Origin: Apilactobacillus kunkeei
GTDB lineage: Bacteria; Bacillota; Bacilli; Lactobacillales; Lactobacillaceae
Direction of reading: 5' to 3'
DNA length: 53,818 nucleotides
NCBI RefSeq assembly: GCF_001308195.1
Contig: NZ_JXDF01000006.1
Coordinates: 1 to 53,818 of the forward strand
The notes below the pieces were generated by a model. That model saw only the letters and a program-made list of their open reading frames with translations, was not told the origin of the DNA and did not search any database. This document shows, in pieces, positions 17,045 through 25,709 of the stretch. The position numbers and the translations under genes are program-made. Numbering within the stretch: position 1 is the first letter of the stretch; each line of letters starts with the position of its first letter.

Positions 17045-18637
17045 TTGATTGAACTAGCCGCATTAGTATTTTTAATCGCTGGTGCTTTATTAGGTTTTTG
17101 GGTTAGTGATATGCGCATCAAGGGTCAAGTTGACGCTGCCAAAAGTAAGGCTGCACAACATTTACAAAAGACCGCCGATGAGACTGCCGTAAAGGCTAAG
17201 CAAATCATTGCTGATGACAAAGAAGACATCATGCAATACCAAAAGATTGCAGACGATGAAATCGAGTCTCAAAAAGAAGAAAATATCACCCGTGAAAACC
17301 GTTTGAACCAACACGAAAAGTACTTGGAACAAATGAAGAACCGATTAACTAAATATACTAATGATTTAAATGAACGCAGCGATGAACAAGCTAAGGTCCA
17401 AGATGATATCGATGACGTCATGCACCAAGCCGAAGACATTTGGCAACAACGTGAATTGACACTTCAATCAATCAGTCATATCGATAAGAACTATGCTCGT
17501 CATGCTGTGTTGAATCATACCGAAAACGCTCTTCGTCGTGAAAAAGACATCGAAGTTAAGTACAACTTGTCCGAAAGCAAGGTTGCCGCTAACAAGATTG
17601 CTAATGACCTAGTAATTGAAGCTATTCAAAGAGGCCCTAGGGATGAACCTAGAAGTCACATTGAAAGAAACATTGCCTTGCCAAGTAGCGACATCAAATC
17701 CAAGTTAATTGGTAAGGACGAACAACATGTTCGTCTACTACAAACACTAACTGGAACTGATTTAATCTTTGATGAAGACTACCCATTACTACTTCACATT
17801 GTTACTCATGATCCAATTAGAAGAGAAATTGCTCGTACAACTATTGAAAGTCTGATCATTTCTCGTCACTTTACCAACAGCAACATCGAGTATCTGGTTA
17901 ATACCACTACTCAAAAGGTTAACGCGGCTTTACGTGAAACCGGTGAAACAGTTGTTCACTCACTCCACGTTGGACGTGTTCATCCTGACTTGATGAAGAT
18001 TATTGGTAAATTGAAGTTTAGAACTAGTTATGGTCAAAACGTTTTATACCACTCAATTGAAACTGCTCAATTGACCGGTGCCTTGGCTGCCGAATTAGGT
18101 TTGAATACCCAATTGGCCAAACGTGCTGGATTACTTCACGATATTGGTAAAGCCATTGACCACGAAGTTGGTGGAACCCACGTTGAATTAGGGGTCAAAC
18201 TAACTGAGGCCTTTGGTGAAAACGAAGTCGTTGTTAATTCAATTGCTTCTCACCACGGTGACGTTGAACCAACTGATCCAATCGCTATTCTGGTTGCCAC
18301 CGCCGACGCCATTTCTGGTGCTCGTCCAGGAGCTAGAAGTGAATCAATTGAAGAATACGTCAGTCGTCTACGTAACCTAGAAAACATTGCTAACCAACAC
18401 AAGGGTGTTCGCGATAGCTATGCCATCCAGGCTGGACGTGAAATCAGAATTATTGTAAATCCTGAAATGTTAAATGATGATAACAGTAAGCTATTGACTA
18501 AACACGTTAAGGATCAAATTCAAGATGAATTGACTTATCCGGGTAAGATTAAGGTTACTACCATTCGTGAACTAAAAGCTGTTCAATACGTTGGTAAGAA
18601 TAAGAAACGCAATCATAATACAGTTAAAGAAGCTTAA
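17045..18637 (+). CDS. rny: Ribonuclease Y
   Basis: The 530-aa membrane-anchored endoribonuclease initiates bulk mRNA turnover in Gram-positive bacteria. Features in order: an N-terminal membrane helix (about residues 3-20), a long coiled coil (about 30-190), a KH RNA-binding domain (about 210-270, with SKLIGKDEQHVRLLQTLTG), and an HD domain with AGLLHDIGKAIDHE and SHHGDVE. It starts with TTG, supported by AAAGGAGGAC at normal spacing. The length matches the family. It is monocistronic with its own terminator. Confidence 0.97.
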   Translation: MIELAALVFLIAGALLGFWVSDMRIKGQVDAAKSKAAQHLQKTADETAVKAKQIIADDKEDIMQYQKIADDEIESQKEENITRENRLNQHEKYLEQMKNRLTKYTNDLNERSDEQAKVQDDIDDVMHQAEDIWQQRELTLQSISHIDKNYARHAVLNHTENALRREKDIEVKYNLSESKVAANKIANDLVIEAIQRGPRDEPRSHIERNIALPSSDIKSKLIGKDEQHVRLLQTLTGTDLIFDEDYPLLLHIVTHDPIRREIARTTIESLIISRHFTNSNIEYLVNTTTQKVNAALRETGETVVHSLHVGRVHPDLMKIIGKLKFRTSYGQNVLYHSIETAQLTGALAAELGLNTQLAKRAGLLHDIGKAIDHEVGGTHVELGVKLTEAFGENEVVVNSIASHHGDVEPTDPIAILVATADAISGARPGARSESIEEYVSRLRNLENIANQHKGVRDSYAIQAGREIRIIVNPEMLNDDNSKLLTKHVKDQIQDELTYPGKIKVTTIRELKAVQYVGKNKKRNHNTVKEA

Positions 18638-18656
18638 TGCTATTATTGTTAAACTA

Positions 18657-18697
18657 AAAAGAGTCCCAAAACATGAAGTTTTGGAACTCTTTTTTTA
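18657..18697. terminator. Bidirectional terminator, rny / 5'-nucleotidase
   Basis: AAAGAGTCCCAAAAC / GTTTTGGAACTCTTT (18658-18672, 18678-18692) with one mismatch and a T-run overlapping the convergent gene's stop. Confidence 0.88.
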
Positions 18698-20254
18698 TGG
18701 TCTGTAGATGACCTTAAAGTTATGATTGTTTTCAGCTTTAATGGTCTTGTGTTCTCTTAAGTAATCAGCGATTAATTGACTCATCATTCGATCATCTGAC
18801 TTGATAATCTTGTCTTGAGAAAACATTTGGTAGTTTCCACCACCGACGGCACGATAGATGTTTAACACGATTTTTAATTCGGCGTCGTCATCGATTGGTT
18901 TGCCATGGTAGGTCAAATCTTCGATACGGTGACCAACTGGTTTAGCGACGTTAATCACGTAGTCGACACCTTCATACATATCGTAGTTGTAATGCTTTAG
19001 CTTAGGGAAAATGTAGTCATGGTTTACACCAATCTTACCGTTTTGGTAGTCAAAGTACTTGGCGCTAGTTTCCATGGCGGCCTTTAATTCGGCACCAGTA
19101 ATCTTAAGCACGGATAGACTGTTAGGGTAAACGTAGTTAGTGATGATATTTCTCATTGTAATCGGATTTTCAAAACCGTGAGCTTCATCATTAAATAGGG
19201 CGGTTGCCGAAATGTCTACTCCCATAGTTTGCATCTGAATATTTTGAATGAACTGGATGAAACTGGTCTTGTTTAAACGGGCTTCAAAGGCGTTATCAAA
19301 GTCCATTGATCCTTCGATATGAGCCATTGGTTCATCTAACCACTTGTTGATTTGTTCTTGGATGTCGTCCAACTTATTGGCGATTTCATGATCAACTTGG
19401 TACTTCTTAGTTGGAATTAATTCGACTTCACTGGATTGCACAAAATATTTACCATTGTCATCTTGTTGAACATCTAATTCGATGTGTCCAACGTATTGAC
19501 CACGATGACCTGGTTGAATGATTGGGACGCCCAATAGGTGACCAGCAATCTTTCTGTGTTGGTGACCGGTGATAATGGCATCGACACCGTCAACATGTGC
19601 TAGGATATCGTATGTTTCGTTTTCACCATTTAAGACTTCGGTTGGGACACCTTCTTCATCACGTTCGATTCCGCCGTGATAAACGATGACGTTTAAATCG
19701 GTTTTTTCGCTCATTTCAGGGATGTATTTGGCGGCGGTGTCCTTGGCAGAAAGGAAGGTTAGACCGGCTAAATGGGAGTTCTTTTCCCACTTAGTGGTAC
19801 CTTGAGTGGTTAGACCCAAGAATCCGACCTTTACACCATTAATATCTTTAATTTCATATGGATTACCAAATGGGTGGGTACCATCTTCATCAATAATATT
19901 GGCACAAAGAAAATGGCGATTACACTCATTTATGGTGTTGTGTAGGTATGATAATCCGTAATTAAACTCATGATTTCCTAATACTCCAAAATCGTAATCA
20001 ACGGCATTAAAGACGTCGTTAATTTGTTTTGGTGCGGATTGTTTTTTGATTTCAGCAATATAGTATGCCAATGCTGATCCTTGCAAGAAATCCCCGTTAT
20101 CGATGGCTACGACGTTATCCAGCTTGGTTCTAAGATCCTTGATTGCTGTAGCGCAACGAAGCACCCCAAAGGGTTTATCGTCCTTTAAGTTCACATAGTT
20201 AGTGGGGAACAAAAAGCCGTGTGTATCACTTGTCTCTAAAAGATTTATTTTCAT
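18695..20254 (-). CDS. Metallophosphatase / 5'-nucleotidase family enzyme
   Basis: The 519-aa two-domain enzyme has an N-terminal calcineurin-like metallophosphoesterase domain, with ETSDTHGFL, DNGDFLQGS, LGNHEFNYG, VYHGG and TGHQHR. A 5'-nucleotidase C-terminal domain follows (about residues 310-500). Relatives hydrolyse nucleoside monophosphates and 2',3'-cyclic nucleotides. No signal peptide is present, so it is predicted cytoplasmic. The start at 20254 is chosen because GGGGGTGG lies just upstream and homology begins at MKINLLETSDTHG. Substrate not proven. Confidence 0.92.
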   Translation of the reverse strand: MKINLLETSDTHGFLFPTNYVNLKDDKPFGVLRCATAIKDLRTKLDNVVAIDNGDFLQGSALAYYIAEIKKQSAPKQINDVFNAVDYDFGVLGNHEFNYGLSYLHNTINECNRHFLCANIIDEDGTHPFGNPYEIKDINGVKVGFLGLTTQGTTKWEKNSHLAGLTFLSAKDTAAKYIPEMSEKTDLNVIVYHGGIERDEEGVPTEVLNGENETYDILAHVDGVDAIITGHQHRKIAGHLLGVPIIQPGHRGQYVGHIELDVQQDDNGKYFVQSSEVELIPTKKYQVDHEIANKLDDIQEQINKWLDEPMAHIEGSMDFDNAFEARLNKTSFIQFIQNIQMQTMGVDISATALFNDEAHGFENPITMRNIITNYVYPNSLSVLKITGAELKAAMETSAKYFDYQNGKIGVNHDYIFPKLKHYNYDMYEGVDYVINVAKPVGHRIEDLTYHGKPIDDDAELKIVLNIYRAVGGGNYQMFSQDKIIKSDDRMMSQLIADYLREHKTIKAENNHNFKVIYRP

Positions 20255-20380
20255 CGTGCCACCCCCGTATTGAATTATCATGATTCTTCCGTTTCTTTTA
20301 TTGTGTATATTTTATCACTTTTTTAAAAATGAAAAATTAAGATTTGATTAACATTTACCTTTTCTTAATAAAAATTTAAA

Positions 20381-20449
20381 TTGATTTATCTTATAGGTAT
20401 GTTAAGATGATTACAGTTAATTGTATTTACATTTAGTAAGTACTACTAA
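20381..20449 (+). promoter_or_regulatory. spx promoter with downstream inverted repeat
   Basis: TTGATT (20381-20386), 16-bp spacer with TG extension, and TAAGAT (20403-20408) form an extended -10 promoter. Downstream, TTAGTA (20433-20438) and TACTAA (20444-20449) form a perfect dyad in the leader. It is a candidate operator; the regulator is not identified. Confidence 0.45.
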
Positions 20450-20499
20450 CCTAACCATAATTGTTTTTATAAAAATTAAGCGATTAAGGGGTGATATAA

Positions 20500-20898
20500 A
20501 TGTTGAATCTTTACGTAGCACCAAGTAGTGCATCCAGTCGTAAAGCTAGAGCCTGGTTAAAGGGCCACGATATTGCTTTCCGCGAAAGAAATATCAATTC
20601 TAACCCATTGAATGCGGACGAAGTAAAACAAATCTTACGTCTTACTGAAAATGGGAGCGAAGACATCATTTCAACAAGATCCAAAATTTTCAAAAAGCTA
20701 AACATCGATTTTGATAGCTTGTCACTATCAGACTTGGTAGATTTAGTTGTCAAGTATCCAGACCTTATCAAACGTCCTATTGTGTTTGATGACAAACGTT
20801 TGGAAGTTGGGTACAATGAGGAAGAAATTCGTCGTTTCTTACCCCGTTCCATTCGTGAAACTGAACTAAAAGAATTAGAATCACAGTTGGAAGCTTAA
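20500..20898 (+). CDS. spx: Spx-family regulator lacking the CXXC switch
   Basis: The 132-aa ArsC-fold protein matches Spx along its length, including GSEDIISTRSKIFKKL and RPIVFDDKRLEVGYNEEEIRRFLPR. Spx binds the alpha subunit of RNA polymerase and redirects it during thiol stress. The canonical redox switch, a CXXC at positions 10-13, is replaced by Ser10-Ala-Ser-Ser13 (PSSASSRKAR). The protein contains no cysteine at either position, so it cannot form the activating disulfide. It may act constitutively or be controlled only by level. The ribosome site GGGGTGATATAA precedes the ATG. A terminator follows. Confidence 0.93.
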   Translation: MLNLYVAPSSASSRKARAWLKGHDIAFRERNINSNPLNADEVKQILRLTENGSEDIISTRSKIFKKLNIDFDSLSLSDLVDLVVKYPDLIKRPIVFDDKRLEVGYNEEEIRRFLPRSIRETELKELESQLEA

Positions 20899-20910
20899 TA
20901 TTTTAGAGTG

Positions 20911-20939
20911 ACGGCATTACTTTGTAATGTCGTTTTTTT
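20911..20939 (+). terminator. spx terminator
   Basis: ACGGCATTAC / GTAATGTCGT (20911-20920, 20924-20933) with a TTT loop and T7. Confidence 0.88.
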
Positions 20940-20962
20940 ATTCACTCAAAAGGAGTCACATT

Positions 20963-21766
20963 ATGATAAAAATGATTGCGCTGGATCTAGACAATACACT
21001 ATTGAATTCATCCAAAGAAATTAGTGATGAAAATGTTTCAACACTACAAAAATTACATAAAAAGGGAATCGCCGTTGTCCTATGTACCGGTCGCCCGATT
21101 AATGCGGTCTGGCCATATGTAAAACAACTTGGTCTAACCGAGGAAAATGATTACACCATCACATTCAACGGTGGAATGGTGATTCGAAATCACGATCAAA
21201 AGGTGTTAAACCAAAAGGGACTAACCCTAGCAGATTTTTCCTTAATTCATCAATACGCATTGGATAACGACTTACCATTGGACATTCTAGACTTTGAAAA
21301 GGTCTACGAATTAACCGATTTGGTTAAATCAACCTATAAGGAAGTCTTGAATTCACCACTTGAATTCGTTCCAACTGATTTCAAGGAATTAGAGAACAAA
21401 CCATACAGTAAGGCCATCATGTCAGAACAAATTGCGGCATTGGATAATGCACGTGCTAATTTTCCAGCAGAAATTACTGACCATTATAAAATCGTCCGTT
21501 CTCAGCCCAAAATCATGGAATTTTTGCCATTAAACATGAGTAAGGCTTACGGTTTAAATATTTTGTTAAAGCACTTAGGATTGGATTTTTCCAACCTGAT
21601 GGCATTTGGTGATGCGGAAAATGATTACGAAATGATTGAAGCTGCCAATGTCGGTGTTGCGATGGGCAATGCCTCTGATGAAATCAAGAAGATTGCCACA
21701 GATGTTACCGTCGATCACGATGACGATGGGGTAGCGGTATTTCTACACAAATACTTTAATGAATAA
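20963..21766 (+). CDS. HAD-IIB (Cof-type) sugar-phosphate phosphatase
   Basis: The 267-aa haloacid-dehalogenase phosphatase has motif I DLDNTLLNS (nucleophile Asp), motif II CTGRP, a motif III Lys in the MSKAYGLNILLKHL region, and motif IV FGDAENDYEM. The Cof cap domain lies between motifs II and III. Family members dephosphorylate sugar phosphates or FMN/PLP-like compounds; specificity cannot be read here. AAGGAG lies 8 bases before the chosen ATG. The upstream in-frame ATG overlaps the spx terminator and was rejected. Confidence 0.92.
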   Translation: MIKMIALDLDNTLLNSSKEISDENVSTLQKLHKKGIAVVLCTGRPINAVWPYVKQLGLTEENDYTITFNGGMVIRNHDQKVLNQKGLTLADFSLIHQYALDNDLPLDILDFEKVYELTDLVKSTYKEVLNSPLEFVPTDFKELENKPYSKAIMSEQIAALDNARANFPAEITDHYKIVRSQPKIMEFLPLNMSKAYGLNILLKHLGLDFSNLMAFGDAENDYEMIEAANVGVAMGNASDEIKKIATDVTVDHDDDGVAVFLHKYFNE

Positions 21767-21769
21767 ATA

Positions 21770-21806
21770 AAAAAGGACTTAAACGAGAAGTTTAAGTCCT
21801 TTTTGT
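21770..21806. terminator. Bidirectional terminator, HAD / nucleoside hydrolase
   Basis: AAAAAGGACTTAAAC / GTTTAAGTCCTTTTT with loop GAGA, between convergent genes. Confidence 0.9.
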
Positions 21807-22769
21807 TTACTTGTTGTTTGCGAATAAGTAGTTCAAGTATTCCATAAATGTCTTTAGGTAACGCTTTTCATCTACTTGGATAGCAACACTAGCAGTAGGA
21901 TTTGGATCGTCTAGGTGAGCAGTATCACCGGTAGTACGTCCGTAGTTTAATTCACCAGTGTGAACCAATAGGTCTAGGTCCAATGTTTGAACGAAGCTTG
22001 GGTCACAAGCAACACCAACGGCTAATGGGTCGTGTAGTGAACAACCACCTAGGTGTGGGTACATTTCAGCGTAAATATCGATGTAGTAGTCAACGATATC
22101 AGCGAACTTTTCACCTGCAACAGTGCCTAAGTCACGCCATTGTTGAGTTTCTTTTTTAGTTAGAAGAGTTCTTAATGTAACGTCTAGACCAACCATAGTA
22201 TCGTGTAGTGGGCTTCTAAATACTTCGTTGGCAGCAGTAGCATCTTGGTTGATGTTTGCTTCAGCAGCATCAGAAACATTACCAGGAACAGTCAAAGCAC
22301 CACCCATTAGAGTAACGTTACCGATTAAGTCGGCAATTGATGGGTCCTTACGTAATGCTAAGGCTAGGTTGGTAAGTGGACCAGTAGGGATGATTGTTAA
22401 ATCCTTACCGTACTTGTGAGCGGCTTCGATGATGAAGTCGACACCTGATTGTTCTTCCACTTGGCGGCTACTTGCTGGTAATTCAACTTCACCAACACCG
22501 TTAACACCATGAATATGAGCTGAAACTTCCATTACTTCGAAACTGTCAGTTTCTAGTGAATGTGGTTCACCTTCAAATACTGGTACGTCAGTAGCACCTA
22601 ATAGGTCTAGAATTTCTAGTGAGTTCTTAGCGGCTTGTTCTACCAATACGTTTCCGTATGAGTTCACAACACCTACTAAATCGGCGTTAGGGGCAGCGAC
22701 AGCGTAGGCGATAGCCATTGCGTCATCGACACCTGTATCAACGTCTAAGATAATTTTTTGCTTTGCCAT
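21807..22769 (-). CDS. Inosine-uridine preferring nucleoside hydrolase
   Basis: The 320-aa enzyme cleaves the N-glycosidic bond of ribonucleosides, releasing base and ribose for salvage. The calcium-binding DVDTGVDDAMAI motif at the start is diagnostic. LTNLALALRKDP, LMGGALTVPGN and the late LHDPLAVG region complete the active site. The start at 22769 follows GGGAGGG. The upstream region contains a TCACGG/CCGTGA dyad (22800-22819). Exact base preference is unknown. Confidence 0.94.
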   Translation of the reverse strand: MAKQKIILDVDTGVDDAMAIAYAVAAPNADLVGVVNSYGNVLVEQAAKNSLEILDLLGATDVPVFEGEPHSLETDSFEVMEVSAHIHGVNGVGEVELPASSRQVEEQSGVDFIIEAAHKYGKDLTIIPTGPLTNLALALRKDPSIADLIGNVTLMGGALTVPGNVSDAAEANINQDATAANEVFRSPLHDTMVGLDVTLRTLLTKKETQQWRDLGTVAGEKFADIVDYYIDIYAEMYPHLGGCSLHDPLAVGVACDPSFVQTLDLDLLVHTGELNYGRTTGDTAHLDDPNPTASVAIQVDEKRYLKTFMEYLNYLFANNK

Positions 22770-22799
22770 AATGAAAAACCCTCCCAATATTAATTCCCC

Positions 22800-22819
22800 T
22801 CACGGATCTTTGCCCGTGA
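22800..22819. promoter_or_regulatory. Inverted repeat in the nucleoside hydrolase leader
   Basis: TCACGG (22800-22805) and CCGTGA (22814-22819) with an 8-bp spacer, about 30 bases before the minus-strand start. It could be an operator or an mRNA hairpin; it lacks a T-run. Confidence 0.35.
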
Positions 22820-22942
22820 ACATTTTTCATTAACTTTAATTATATGGGCTTTTCATCCAAAATAAAAGGGGATACTAAGAAGTTTTTAAGGAAATGACAT
22901 ATAAATACGAACAAATTTAACGAAAATGAGAAATTTGTTAAT

Positions 22943-22978
22943 AAAAAAATCTCGACTTCTAAACGAAATCGAGATTTT
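22943..22978 (-). terminator. Terminator of the DUF915 hydrolase gene
   Basis: On the minus strand, AAAATCTCGAtTTC pairs with GAAgTCGAGATTTT and is followed by a T-run. Confidence 0.85.
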
Positions 22979-22983
22979 GGTTG

Positions 22984-23763
22984 CTAGTTTCTAAATAGGA
23001 ATTCAGCAATTGTTTTATCCAATGTTGGGTTTTCGTGCAACATTGAATGTTCAGCAGAAATTGGATCTCCACGGTATAGGTAGAATGTGTAGCTCTTAAC
23101 GTAAGGCTTAACTAGTTTACCCATTGGCTTAACGATATCCACGGCTTCTTCACCATCGGTACCAACGTTGTAGATTTCTCCTGCGATGTTAAAAATCTTT
23201 AAGTTGCGTGGTAAGTTCTTAGCACGTTTATCACCAGCTGGGTAGTCGTTGGCGATACTTACGAACTTGTTAATCTTAGGAGCTTCCTTTTGGTTAGGGT
23301 TTCTAACCATGTATTCGTAGGCGATTTGACCACCTGATGAATGTCCTAAGAAGTTAACTGATTTAATGTGGTAAGTCTTGTATAGGTAAGTCATCACATT
23401 TTTCATTTGTTTAGCTTCTTTGATTGGGTGAGTGTTGTCTTCAAAGATTAATTGAACTAATGGGTTGTCAGCTGAAATCTTCTTGACATATTTCTTCATG
23501 GTAGTAACCTTACCATTGCTAGAAATATGAATACGAAGAGCACGCTTAGCAATGCCGTGATCGTTGAATTGATTAATGAAGTCATCGGTTGAAACGGCGT
23601 TACCACCATAACCGGGGATGAAGATAGTTGCAGTTCTTGTCTTGTCTACCTTCACATCATTTAGGACACGACCTCTAAAAATCCATGAGGTAGTGATGAA
23701 TAGGGCAATTGCTTCAATAATCAAAACAATCCCAATGATAATTTTTCTGCGTTTGCTGTGCAT
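22984..23763 (-). CDS. Membrane-anchored DUF915 alpha/beta hydrolase
   Basis: The 259-aa protein has an N-terminal membrane helix (about residues 8-28) and an extracellular alpha/beta hydrolase domain of the DUF915 type common in lactic acid bacteria. IPGYGGN is the oxyanion region, FLGHSSGGQIAYEY holds the nucleophile Ser, and the catalytic His is likely in AEHSMLHEN. AGGAAGAAC lies just before the ATG. Substrate is unknown. It is divergent from the ferredoxin-NADP reductase gene. Confidence 0.87.
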   Translation of the reverse strand: MHSKRRKIIIGIVLIIEAIALFITTSWIFRGRVLNDVKVDKTRTATIFIPGYGGNAVSTDDFINQFNDHGIAKRALRIHISSNGKVTTMKKYVKKISADNPLVQLIFEDNTHPIKEAKQMKNVMTYLYKTYHIKSVNFLGHSSGGQIAYEYMVRNPNQKEAPKINKFVSIANDYPAGDKRAKNLPRNLKIFNIAGEIYNVGTDGEEAVDIVKPMGKLVKPYVKSYTFYLYRGDPISAEHSMLHENPTLDKTIAEFLFRN

Positions 23764-23844
23764 AATTGTTCTTCCTTTGCTAAAGTATAATTATAAGATA
23801 CATAATATATTAAATAACACCAAAATAAAAGGAGTTAAAATAAA

Positions 23845-24834
23845 ATGTCAGATGAAATCTATGATATTACGATAATTGGAGGAGGTCCCGTTGGAATGTT
23901 TGCCGGTTTTTATGCCGGACTACGTACCGCCAAATTCCAAATCATCGAAAGTCTTTCAGAACTAGGGGGACAAGTAAATGCATTATATCCAGAAAAAACG
24001 ATTCTAGATATCCCAGCCTATCCTGCGATTTCAGGTCGTGATTTAGTGGCTAACTTGAAGAAACAACTTGCCACCATGGATGGTGACATTAAGTTGAATC
24101 AAACAGTAGTCAACGTTGAAAAAATTGACGACGTTTTTAAGGTTACCACAAATAAGGGAATTACCAAAACTAAAGCCATCATTATTGCGGTTGGTAACGG
24201 GGCATTTAACCCACGTAAACTAAGCGCTGATGGTGTCGAAACAATCTCAGACCAACAACTAGTATACACCGCTTCGGACTTAGATGCCTTTAAAAATAAA
24301 AAAGTTTTAGTTGCAGGTGGTGGTGATTCAGCAATCGATCAAGCACTAATGCTAGAAGATATTGCCGATGAAGTCTACTTATTGCATCGTCGAAACGAGT
24401 TTAGAGGACTAGAACACACCGTTAACCTATTGAAGCAATCAAGCGTCAAACTAGTGACTCCTTACTTAATTAAGTCATTAGAAAACGTGGACAATAACCA
24501 AGTTAGAGTCCACGCTAAGAAGATGAAGACAGATGATGAATTCATCGATATTGATGTTGATAAGATTCTAGTAAATTACGGCTTCATTTCTAACAATAAA
24601 GACATGCAAGGCTGGAATGTAGATATCGAAGAAGACCACCATGCCACAAAGGTTGATGGCAATCTTCAAACTAATATCAAGAACATTTACGCCGTGGGTG
24701 ACCAAGCCAAATACGATGGTAAACAAACTATCATCGCGACTGGATTCGGTGAAGTTCCAATCACAATCAATGCGATTATGAACGACCTATACCCAGGCAA
24801 TCGAGCACCAATTCACAGTACTCAATTATCATAA
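23845..24834 (+). CDS. Ferredoxin/flavodoxin--NADP+ reductase, thioredoxin-reductase-like
   Basis: The 329-aa flavoprotein has an N-terminal FAD site (IIGGGPVGMFAGFYAGLR) and an NAD(P)H site (VLVAGGGDSAIDQALML). There is no CXXC, which separates it from thioredoxin reductase and places it in the YumC-type ferredoxin-NADP reductases. These pass electrons between NADPH and ferredoxin or flavodoxin. The C-terminal FAD block is IYAVGDQAKYDGKQTIIATGFGE. AAAGGAGTTAAAATAAA precedes the ATG. Length is typical. Confidence 0.95.
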   Translation: MSDEIYDITIIGGGPVGMFAGFYAGLRTAKFQIIESLSELGGQVNALYPEKTILDIPAYPAISGRDLVANLKKQLATMDGDIKLNQTVVNVEKIDDVFKVTTNKGITKTKAIIIAVGNGAFNPRKLSADGVETISDQQLVYTASDLDAFKNKKVLVAGGGDSAIDQALMLEDIADEVYLLHRRNEFRGLEHTVNLLKQSSVKLVTPYLIKSLENVDNNQVRVHAKKMKTDDEFIDIDVDKILVNYGFISNNKDMQGWNVDIEEDHHATKVDGNLQTNIKNIYAVGDQAKYDGKQTIIATGFGEVPITINAIMNDLYPGNRAPIHSTQLS

Positions 24835-24838
24835 AAAA

Positions 24839-25600
24839 CTATTTTTTCTTAGCATCCTTTGAGGGGGTGCTATTTTTTTGGACCGTCTTTTCAAGGCTTT
24901 GAACTTCCTTAGTCAAAGCTTGAATTTGTTTGGTTAATTGATCGATTTTATCGTCTGTTTCGTCCTTATCACCATGGGTGAAGAAGTCGGTAATCGTAGA
25001 GGTCAACAAACCAATAAAACCAATTCCACCGAACATTAGGAATGCGGCAATTAGCTTTCCACCAGCGGTTTGCGGCGAAATATCACCATAACCAACGGTA
25101 GTGGCGGTTGTAATTGCCCACCATAATGAGGTGGATAAATCATGTTGTTCGAAGTGTGAGTAAATCAAAGCACTGAAGATTAAAATCACGATACTGATTG
25201 AGAATAGGTAGATAAAACCAGTGTCGTAAATGAAACGGTGGATTCCACCGGTCACTTTTCCGTCCCAACCAAACTTCCAAAATAGGTTGTAGTGACGGAC
25301 GATTCTAATCACACGGTATAGACGAAATACCACGAAGATCGGATGGGCTGGAATTAATGAAATTAAGTCCAACGATGTTTCTAATAAGAATTGCTTGTGG
25401 TTCTTGGCCAATAGAAAGCCGGATATGTAATCAATAATGTAAAAGATCCAGATACCATAGTAAATATTTCCTAAAATACCATGATAGATGTTGATAACGC
25501 CGAAGTAGTCTAGACCGACCATCACAACGGATGCGACGGCGATAAAAATAATAAACAGACTATAAATCAATTCGACGGTTTTATTTTTAAATTGTTTCAT
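24839..25600 (-). CDS. Voltage-gated-type potassium channel
   Basis: The 253-aa membrane protein has six predicted helices. The selectivity filter TTATTVGYGD sits between the last two. An S4-like segment RLYRVIRIVRHYN carries regularly spaced Arg residues, so it resembles a Kv-type channel rather than a two-helix one. The C-terminal 50 residues form a coiled coil (DKIDQLTKQIQALTKEVQSL), probably for tetramer assembly. No RCK domain is present. The gene is convergent with the reductase, with a 4-base gap and no obvious terminator. Confidence 0.92.
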   Translation of the reverse strand: MKQFKNKTVELIYSLFIIFIAVASVVMVGLDYFGVINIYHGILGNIYYGIWIFYIIDYISGFLLAKNHKQFLLETSLDLISLIPAHPIFVVFRLYRVIRIVRHYNLFWKFGWDGKVTGGIHRFIYDTGFIYLFSISIVILIFSALIYSHFEQHDLSTSLWWAITTATTVGYGDISPQTAGGKLIAAFLMFGGIGFIGLLTSTITDFFTHGDKDETDDKIDQLTKQIQALTKEVQSLEKTVQKNSTPSKDAKKK

Positions 25601-25674
25601 TATTTCAACTCACTTTTTCTCTATCTCTTAATCCAATTATAATCATTTTACCTTTAAGTTAGTTTAAAGCAAAT

Positions 25675-25708
25675 AAAAAACGACCAATCTTTCAATTGGT
25701 CGTTTTCT
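25675..25708 (-). terminator. ltaS terminator
   Basis: AAAACGACCAAT / ATTGGTCGTTTT with a 6-base loop; the T-run lies on the minus-strand 3' side. Confidence 0.88.
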
Positions 25709-25709
25709 T

